From assembly GCA_002405445.1 (NCBI GenBank), contig DHLV01000156.1:1-11328 (forward strand): DNA of 11,328 nt. Reading direction: 5' to 3'. Source of the stretch: Flammeovirgaceae bacterium UBA4659. GTDB lineage: Bacteria; Bacteroidota; Bacteroidia; Cytophagales; Cyclobacteriaceae. Under the pieces are notes generated by a model that was not told the origin of the DNA, ran no database searches, and was given only the letters and a program-made list of their open reading frames with translations. A program made the position numbers and the translations under genes. Of this stretch, positions 6,569 to 11,328 are shown in pieces. Position 1 is the stretch's first letter, and every line of letters starts with the position of its first letter.

Positions 6569-7318
6569 ATGGTACTCTACAAATATCTAAAGCCGGAACG
6601 AATCGATGTGCTTGAAAATAAAAGGATAGCATTCCCAAGTTTGTTCGATCAAAATGATCCGCATGAAGGGCAACTTGCCCTTTTACCCGATGTCAATGAA
6701 ATGAAGGAAGCATTAAACGATAACTTTCGTGTTGAGCAGGTAGCCTACAAAGTTCATTTCGAAAACAGATATAGTCAATTTGGTGTATTCTGTTTATGTG
6801 AGAAGGCTGATAATATTTTAATGTGGGCGCACTATGCTGAAAACCATAAGGGCTTTGTAATAGGATTTGATACCACCAATCCATTTTTCAATAACTCTAA
6901 ATGGGAAATGGATCAATTTTTAGATGAACGCATAGTTGGCAAGGGTTTCGGCTCTATTCGTAAAATGGACTATAAAACCGAAAAGAAAAAAATCAATATT
7001 GGAGATGATTACTCGATGTATGATATTTTTTTTACAAAAAGCCATCATTGGGAATATGAGCAAGAATATCGAATTGTGAAAAACATTTCTAAACCTTCCG
7101 ATGGCACGGATATTAAAATGAATAAACAATTTCCACTCATTCAGTTTCCAATAGAGGCGGTTCGAGAAATAATTTTTGGTTTACAAACCGATGAAAATAC
7201 CATCAAAAATTTATTGCACTTGAAAAGTGATTTTCCAAATGCAAAAATCCGAAAAGCCTATTTGAATTACTTGAACTATCAAATAGACATTAAGGATTTT
7301 GATGTAGCTAAACTTTAG
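6569..7318 (+). CDS. DUF2971 family protein
   Basis: A 249-aa protein without signal peptide or membrane segment, so probably cytoplasmic. ATG 6569 is preferred because DUF2971 proteins typically begin with M-x-L-Y-K-Y (here MVLYKYLKPE). A TTG at 6536 overlapping the previous stop is possible but adds atypical residues. Family hallmarks in order: 'FPSLFDQNDPHEG' near residue 30, 'FCLCEKADNILMWAHYAENHKGFVIGFD' around W86-H88, 'HWEYEQEYRIV' around E166-R168, and 'AVREIIFGL' near the end. The conserved MWAHY and E-x-E-Y-R-I/V motifs are intact and may form an active or ligand site, but no reaction is established for the family to my knowledge. It lies 29 bases after the FISUMP gene and 24 before the thioredoxin gene, and is the only apparently non-exported product of the operon. 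Confidence 0.85.
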   Translation: MVLYKYLKPERIDVLENKRIAFPSLFDQNDPHEGQLALLPDVNEMKEALNDNFRVEQVAYKVHFENRYSQFGVFCLCEKADNILMWAHYAENHKGFVIGFDTTNPFFNNSKWEMDQFLDERIVGKGFGSIRKMDYKTEKKKINIGDDYSMYDIFFTKSHHWEYEQEYRIVKNISKPSDGTDIKMNKQFPLIQFPIEAVREIIFGLQTDENTIKNLLHLKSDFPNAKIRKAYLNYLNYQIDIKDFDVAKL

Positions 7319-7342
7319 GTGACGAGAAAACCAATTTTGCCC

Positions 7343-8836
7343 ATGAAAACCTTTTTCTTTTTTGTTACATTGTTCTGCGCCTACACCGTCACCAGTGCCT
7401 TTTCTTCTCTCGATTCCACCCACTTCCAAAGAGGCATGTCCCACTACCTACGCCTTCACTACAAAGAAGCAGGCCAACACTTTACAGAAGCCAGTAAAGA
7501 AAATGTAGCCGAGGCCTTCACCTTGTTGGGCATTATGCACTTTCGGGGCGAGTTAGGGGAGGTTGATTTAGAAGAGGCCTGGAAGCTGGCTGAGGAAGGT
7601 GTAAGTCGTGGTGATAAGAAAGCGTATTACGTGCAAGGCATTTTATGGCAAGAGAAAACAAAAGAAGCCAATAGCTTAACCGGTAATGCGTATTTTAAAA
7701 ATGCCATACCCACCATACAGCAGAGTGCCGATGCAGGCAGTATTTTTTGGATAACACGTTTGGCCTATTGCTATAACAATGGTTTGGGTGTGTCCAAAAA
7801 TCAACAACTGGCTTTCAACTTGTATCAAAAAGCAGTGGCGGCCAACTATGCAGTGGCCATGCATAACCTTGCACTCATGTACATAGATGGGGATTATGTA
7901 CAAGTAGATTATGAAAAAGCATTGGCGTTGTTTCGTAAAGCCGTGGCCTTAGGCTTTACAAGCTTCAGCAACAACACCGGCAGCGAAGTCGGCATTTATG
8001 ATATTGCCTATGCCTACCACAACGGAAACGATCATGTAAAGCAAGACCTTACCAAAGCAATGGCACTGTATGCTGAGAGTGCTTCCCACAATTATGGCAA
8101 GGCCTACACGGGTATGGGGCAGTTGCTGAACCAGAATTTTTCCAAGGCAAAAGAATATCTGTTAAAAGGAATTGAGGCAGGCGATGCCGAAGCCGCCAGT
8201 GAGTTGGCCCTGCATTATTTGGATAGTGACACCGCACAGTGCAGGAAGTATTATGAGCTTGCATTGAAAATGAATGACAACTCAGGCTATGCAGAGGCGG
8301 GGTTATCTCATTTATACAAAAAAAATAAAGTCAAATCACAACGTTACGCTTTTCAGGCGTTGGCAAAAGGAGCACCCGCCAAATACGTATATGTGTCAGA
8401 AGTAAAAGTTGGCGATGTGGCACCCGATTTTCAATTAAAAAATCCGCAGGGTGAATTGATTAGTCTATCAAGTCTGCGCGGTCAGTTTGTGCTGATTGAT
8501 TTTTGGGCGAGTTGGTGCGGCCCGTGCCGTCAGGAAAATCCTGAAATGGTAACATTATACCGCGATTACAATAAACTAGGTTTTGAAATTTTGGGTGTAT
8601 CGCTGGATGATGACAAAGAACGCTGGACGAGTGCCATTGCCAAAGACGGAATTGACTGGCTGCATGTAAGCGATTTGCGCGGTTGGAAATCGGCTGCAGG
8701 AAAACTCTATTCAGTAGAGGCCATACCGCATACGGTATTATTGGATAAAGAAGGAAAGGTAATTGCCGTGGGTTTGAGAGGCGAAGGGCTGCGCCAGCGC
8801 TTGGATCAACTACCGTGGTTCGGCAAACAAAAATGA
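7343..8836 (+). CDS. Secreted Sel1/TPR-repeat protein with C-terminal TlpA-like thioredoxin domain
   Basis: The start is ATG 7343 rather than GTG 7319, because the signal peptide (MKTFFFFVTL..., cleavage near SA19|FS) begins there. The product is 497 aa. Residues about 54-345 are Sel1-like/TPR repeats, seen as recurring 'A...LG.M...G', 'AFNLYQKAVAANYAVAMHNLALMYIDG', 'KALALFRKAVALG' and 'AEAASELALHYL'. Residues about 353-497 form a TlpA/AhpC-TSA-type thioredoxin domain: 'VGDVAPDFQLKNPQG', 'LIDFWASWCGPC' with C392 and C395, 'GFEILGVSLD', and cis-proline P462 in 'VEAIPHTVLLD'. All expected redox residues are present, so it should act as an extracytoplasmic thiol-disulfide oxidoreductase. The repeats probably hold a client or partner. 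Neighbouring exported proteins have conserved cysteines and are plausible substrates, which is inference. Confidence 0.85.
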   Translation: MKTFFFFVTLFCAYTVTSAFSSLDSTHFQRGMSHYLRLHYKEAGQHFTEASKENVAEAFTLLGIMHFRGELGEVDLEEAWKLAEEGVSRGDKKAYYVQGILWQEKTKEANSLTGNAYFKNAIPTIQQSADAGSIFWITRLAYCYNNGLGVSKNQQLAFNLYQKAVAANYAVAMHNLALMYIDGDYVQVDYEKALALFRKAVALGFTSFSNNTGSEVGIYDIAYAYHNGNDHVKQDLTKAMALYAESASHNYGKAYTGMGQLLNQNFSKAKEYLLKGIEAGDAEAASELALHYLDSDTAQCRKYYELALKMNDNSGYAEAGLSHLYKKNKVKSQRYAFQALAKGAPAKYVYVSEVKVGDVAPDFQLKNPQGELISLSSLRGQFVLIDFWASWCGPCRQENPEMVTLYRDYNKLGFEILGVSLDDDKERWTSAIAKDGIDWLHVSDLRGWKSAAGKLYSVEAIPHTVLLDKEGKVIAVGLRGEGLRQRLDQLPWFGKQK

Positions 8837-8876
8837 AGTTGAGCCACAGCAAAAGAAGTGTTTAACTTACTCCAAA

Positions 8877-9272
8877 ATGACAAAAGTATCTTTCTTTCCC
8901 TTATCTGTTTTGCTCGTACTACTTTCATTGATTTACCAAACTGTTCACGCGCAGCCTAAAGATTGCCGACCTGTGTTGGCGATTTCTTCTCATAATCAAT
9001 ACATTAAAAACCTTACGGTGAATAAATCCGATACGGTAAATGTTTCGGTGTCTTGCCTGGGGAGTTGTGAGATCATCGCGGAGTCAACGGGTATTCGCAT
9101 TACCCGCTTAAAGCCGGGTAGGTTTATATTTACACCTCAAACCGCTGGGGAAAATGTTGTTTACTTTTTCAGTAATTGCCCCGAGGGTACTCAGGTGCAG
9201 ATGAATGGTTATAACATCAATATGTCGGGTAAACGGCCTATTACAGAAACTACAATAAGCTGTGTCAAGTAA
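8877..9272 (+). CDS. Small secreted beta-rich protein with five cysteines
   Basis: A 131-aa protein with a strong signal peptide (residues 1-25, cleavage near HA25|QP). The mature ~106 residues alternate as beta strands ('NVSVSCLGSC', 'GRFIFTPQTAGENVVYFFSNC') and resemble a single Ig-like or GldM-C-like sandwich; the fold assignment is only an impression. Cysteines are at 30, 60, 64, 101 and 129; the C-x3-C pair and the odd total leave one free or intermolecularly bonded Cys. It lies 40 bases after the thioredoxin gene, the widest gap in the operon, and 10 bases before the next gene. Family not recognised. Cell-surface or periplasmic location is inferred. Confidence 0.65.
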   Translation: MTKVSFFPLSVLLVLLSLIYQTVHAQPKDCRPVLAISSHNQYIKNLTVNKSDTVNVSVSCLGSCEIIAESTGIRITRLKPGRFIFTPQTAGENVVYFFSNCPEGTQVQMNGYNINMSGKRPITETTISCVK

Positions 9273-9282
9273 AACAATCTGT

Positions 9283-10140
9283 ATGAAATACATTGCTACA
9301 CTATCCTTTTTGCTAACTGCGATTGTCGCTCAGTCGCAAATATCTTTAGCGGAAGCACGACTAAGTTTAACCGACAAGCAAAGTGAAATTATTTTAGGTA
9401 AAGCGGCCAATGAGCTTCCTGAAATGTTAATCAACGCCTTTAAGCAAGGCAAGCTGAAAGCTTACCGATTTGGTTTTCAAAAGGAGCCTGTTTATGGTAA
9501 ACTAAAACAATGGCCAAATCCTAAAGACTGGAATGATTCATTTAGTTACGATGAAAACGATAGTGTTTTGTACAAAGGAAAATTGTATCGCTACATATTT
9601 AAAAGAAATGAACCGGGAGTTATCCAACTCGGGGGACTTACACCTGACATAGCACCCGATGCGTATGGCACCAACGATTATTGGATCGAATACAAGCGAG
9701 TGCCTCCAGTCATCGGCATGAAATATAGCCTGCCAACAGAAAATGATTTATTGAAAGCCGAGAATTGGGAAAGTGTGAAGTCAAAGGCCTTGCGACCTAG
9801 AGACGCATGGGATCCAAAAAAAGAGTATTACATGGGAGATCAAGTCGAATACCAAGACAAAATATATGAAGCTATACGCAGCAATGTAAAATCAAACCCT
9901 ACCAACAAAGAAGACTGGCAACTCAGGTACTACGGAGTATCAGACGATGCCTTTACAGAGCTGCAATTTGCGTACAACAGTGACAGCCGCTTACCCATAG
10001 CGTTTCAATTGTCGCTTGGTAGAGATGGCCAAATTTGCATAGGCTTTTATATGGAAGCCGTGCAAAAATATTTGAAAGAAGCCAAACAAGAAGTGGCGGC
10101 AAGTAAGTTGGAAGGGCTGTTGCGTGAGATGGAGCGATAG
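9283..10140 (+). CDS. Secreted protein with two CBM5/12-like modules
   Basis: ATG 9283 is chosen because it begins the signal peptide (MKYIATLSFLLTAIVA, cleavage near QS|Q). The frame is open further upstream but overlaps the previous stop. The product is 285 aa. Residues about 174-214 read 'AWDPKKEYYMGDQVEYQDKIYEAIRSN....NPTNKEDWQL'. This is the W-x-x-x-x-x-Y-x-x-G-D-x-V-x-Y-x-x-K-x-Y-x-A...P....W pattern of carbohydrate-binding module 5/12 (chitin-binding-like). Residues about 84-135 show a more degenerate version ('YDENDSVLYKGKLYRYIFKRN ... YWIEY'). The last ~60 residues ('ELQFAYNSDSRLPIAFQLSLGRDGQICIGFYMEA') are unassigned. No catalytic domain was seen, so this is a binding protein, possibly of glycans, at the cell surface. 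It is the last gene of the probable operon. Confidence 0.65.
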   Translation: MKYIATLSFLLTAIVAQSQISLAEARLSLTDKQSEIILGKAANELPEMLINAFKQGKLKAYRFGFQKEPVYGKLKQWPNPKDWNDSFSYDENDSVLYKGKLYRYIFKRNEPGVIQLGGLTPDIAPDAYGTNDYWIEYKRVPPVIGMKYSLPTENDLLKAENWESVKSKALRPRDAWDPKKEYYMGDQVEYQDKIYEAIRSNVKSNPTNKEDWQLRYYGVSDDAFTELQFAYNSDSRLPIAFQLSLGRDGQICIGFYMEAVQKYLKEAKQEVAASKLEGLLREMER

Positions 10141-10239
10141 AAGGCACTAGATTCTACTGACAAATCAGCATCAAAATCGGCCTTCCTGCCGAAACATCGC
10201 AATTGCTGTCTAATCAAAGGTCTCGCATTACAACATGTC

Positions 10240-10262
10240 GCTTACTGCTCTCGTTAGTAAGC
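10240..10262 (+). terminator. Stem-loop with T-rich flank, possible weak operon terminator
   Basis: GCTTACT (10240-10246) and AGTAAGC (10256-10262) form a perfect 7-bp stem with a 9-base loop. They are followed by 'atatagttttct', which is T-rich but not a clean T run. It lies about 100 bases after the last operon gene and 43 bases before the truncated gene. It could equally be an operator-like inverted repeat for the gene at 10305. A second small hairpin (TCGGC/GCCGA, 10177-10192) lies upstream without a T tract on this strand. Confidence 0.3.
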
Positions 10263-10304
10263 ATATAGTTTTCTCTATTGTTCCACCTTTAAATTCAAAA
10301 CACA

Positions 10305-10481
10305 ATGGCAAGTACCACAGAAACAGGTCACGCTAAAAATGTAGCGACCTTCGAGGATCTCATTAGCTTTTGTACGGGCTATGTAGCAGCGTACAATCCG
10401 AGCAAAGCAGGATTAAAACCGCCAGCCATCGCCCATTGGACAAAAGGCAGGAGTATGCAGAGTATTCCTGCCCTTTCATGA
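10305..10481 (+). pseudogene. Truncated copy of a small Bacteroidota protein family
   Basis: ATG 10305 opens a 58-aa frame ending at TGA 10479-10481. The N-terminus 'MASTTETGHAKNVATFEDL' followed by 'ISFCTGY.AAYNPSKA' matches a family I recall from many Bacteroidota as uncharacterised proteins of roughly 200 aa or more. Here it ends after about 58 residues, and the part after 'NPSKAGLK' (PPAIAHWTKGRSMQSIPALS) is poorly conserved. Past the stop, other frames carry heptad-repeat coding sequence (FHEIEQL at 10474, then FEEVSTL at 10496, one base out of phase). The locus therefore looks like a gene start joined to foreign or frameshifted sequence. It may still make a short peptide. There is no signal peptide. 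Confidence 0.5.
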
Positions 10482-10759
10482 AATAGAGCAGCTCATTTGA
10501 AGAAGTAAGCACCCTGTTTTACGAAATTGACAATGTTGCTGACGAAGTTGAAAATATGATTTACGAAACTGACAATGTGACTCACGAAGCTCGCGATGTT
10601 GCTAACGAAACTCATAATGTAACTGATGAAGTTAGTAATGTGATTCACGAAACTAACAATGTGACTTACGAAACTAACAATGTGACTTACGAAACTAACA
10701 ATGTTATTCACGAAACTGACAGTGTAACGCGAGAAACTCGTAATGTGACTAATGTCTAA
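10474..10759 (+). repeat. 21-bp tandem repeat encoding heptads (x-x-E-x-x-N-V)
   Basis: From 10517 to 10747 there are eleven back-to-back 21-base units without spacers, followed by a 9-base partial unit and TAA 10757-10759. Two more degenerate units precede them at 10496-10516 and, one base out of phase, at 10474-10494. Each unit encodes seven residues such as TYETNNV or IHETDNV. The third codon is GAA in all eleven; the seventh is GTN in ten, with freely varying third base (gtt, gtg, gta). This pattern suggests past selection on the + strand frame. Units at 10664 and 10685 differ by one base, so expansion is recent. Hydrophobic or small residues at positions 4 and 7 could allow a coiled coil. 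The only ATG in frame is at 10556 (67 aa). An in-frame TAG at 10484 separates it from upstream sequence. Confidence 0.75.
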
Positions 10760-11067
10760 CCCGAGAGCGTAGCCGACCCAAGCGGCACACATGGTAAAGC
10801 CCGCACAATCCAACCCGCAAAACCAAAGCTTTGCCAAGAGTGCCGCGCCACCGCACCAATACTGGACAGATTAGTAAGAGCAAACCGAGAGATTGGGTTA
10901 GGTTGCCCCCGCGCTCGTAGAATTTCACAACAAAGTTCAGGGGACAAAGAACAAATGAATAAAAAACGGACAACCATGTACCGTGACAATCCATTCTTTT
11001 CCACGACACCTCAACGACAACGTAACGGCTGACTTATAACCCGAGAAGAAGGGCACATGTTGCTAAC
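10754..11067. repeat. Gene-free stretch with a degenerate intergenic repeat (right block)
   Basis: This stretch follows the heptad repeat directly: the array's TAA lies inside GTCTAAC (10754-10760). It shares words with the left block at 658-950: GTCTAAC then GCCACCGC (10847-10854), an AAGAGC-AAA element (about 10877-10886), GGGGACAAAGAAC (10940-10952), CTCAACGACAA (11010-11020), and a reverse-complement match at 11048-11067. It also holds the 10-base palindrome CAAAGCTTTG (10824-10833). A GTTAGGT at 10897-10903 with the GTCTAAC would superficially resemble integron attC core sites, but no convincing cruciform between them was found. Open frames on both strands here have skewed composition and look non-coding. 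Confidence 0.45.
11048..11067 (-). repeat. Right arm of the distant inverted repeat
   Basis: Read on the minus strand this is gttagcaacatgtgcccttc, the counterpart of 658-676. Together with the shared words inside, it suggests that the flanks of the operon contain relatives of one intergenic repeat in opposite orientation. Confidence 0.4.
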
Positions 11068-11328
11068 AAAATGCTTCTGCAATAGCACGGTGACGTGTAA
11101 GTTATAGGTGTTGTCTTCGTTCCACGTTTGGTGTCGGGGACAGGACGCGGCTTCGGAAGCGCGCTACTGCAGAAGCACAAACGTTCTGCTAGAAGACGAG
11201 CAGTTGTTGATGTATTATGATGTTGCAAAAGACAGGGTTTAATAGAGAATCTGGAATCTACTCGCCTTTGCCAGTTTTCTTCACCGGCAAATATCAGTGC
11301 GTATTTTATGATCGGTCGATGAAAATGT
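11068..11328. other. Right edge without a confident gene
   Basis: Up to about 11215 the sequence continues in the repeat-like style, with short palindromes: GCTTCGGAAGC at 11150-11160, and CTGCT/AGCAG at 11186-11190 and 11199-11203. From ATG 11217 or 11220 a + strand frame stays open to the window edge (MLQKTGFNRESGIYSPLPVFFTGKY... in part), 36-37 residues without a recognisable family or signal peptide. A minus-strand frame is also open across the edge. The window ends too soon to decide, so I do not call a gene. Confidence 0.3.

Noticed and set aside
10517..10756. CRISPR-like array
   Set aside because: The 21-base units are contiguous without spacers, vary at codon-like positions and have no cas genes nearby.
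10493..10837. Minus-strand 114-aa frame full of 'SFVSHIV' heptads
   Set aside because: It is the mirror of the 21-bp tandem repeat. Substitutions are silent mainly on the + strand (third base of the GTN codon), whereas on the minus strand they change residues. The N-terminal part lies in the repeat-like intergenic block.
10754..10903. Integron attC site (GTCTAAC ... GTTAGGT)
   Set aside because: The 7-base cores fit RYYYAAC/GTTRRRY, but the inner arms do not pair well and no integrase is visible. Such short cores occur by chance.
10749..11009. Overlapping minus-strand frames of 82-86 aa
   Set aside because: They cover the right repeat block in two frames at once, with odd Cys/Leu/Arg-rich composition. 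They are most simply non-coding.

Overview
The window looks like Bacteroidota chromosome (Cytophagales- or Chitinophagales-like, rank uncertain). It is AT-rich and the genes are tightly packed. Starts generally lack Shine-Dalgarno sequences. Many signal peptides end in the 'xAQ' style common in this phylum, and there is a FISUMP (Fib_succ_major) domain and a TlpA-type secreted thioredoxin. No rRNA, tRNA or CRISPR was seen, and no gene-symbol-level assignment is justified.

Left edge (1-1052): the C-terminal part of a GNAT-like protein is followed at once by a 60-aa basic partner. Then comes a probable orphan C-terminal remnant of a photolyase-type gene (450-569). About 480 bases without a convincing gene follow, made largely of repeat-like intergenic sequence.

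Centre (1350-10140): ten genes lie on the + strand with gaps of 1-40 bases and no obvious internal terminator, so they probably form one operon. A 92-codon ORF of uncertain status (1053-1334) precedes them. Nine of the ten products carry an N-terminal signal peptide. In order: a secreted protein with a peptidoglycan-binding-like motif; four homologous ~220-230 aa secreted proteins; a 449-aa protein whose N-terminal half is a divergent fifth copy of the same domain and whose C-terminal half is FISUMP; a DUF2971 protein, the only one that appears cytoplasmic; a Sel1/TPR-repeat protein fused to a WCGPC thioredoxin domain; a small cysteine-containing beta-rich secreted protein; and a secreted protein with two CBM5/12-like modules. 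The four paralogues alternate as A-B-A-B, as if a two-gene unit had duplicated. Conserved cysteines in exported proteins next to an exported thioredoxin suggest, by inference only, a disulfide-dependent extracytoplasmic system.

Right edge (10141-11328): a truncated copy of a small Bacteroidota protein family (10305-10481) runs into a 21-bp tandem repeat encoding heptads (x-x-E-x-x-N-V). The heptads end inside another block of the same intergenic repeat family seen on the left. A short near-match (gttRgcaaca..tgcccttc) occurs in opposite orientations at 658-676 and 11048-11067, so the operon is bracketed by related repeats in inverted orientation. The strongest candidate for something undescribed is the A-B-A-B family of secreted, degenerate ankyrin-like proteins together with its fusion to FISUMP.
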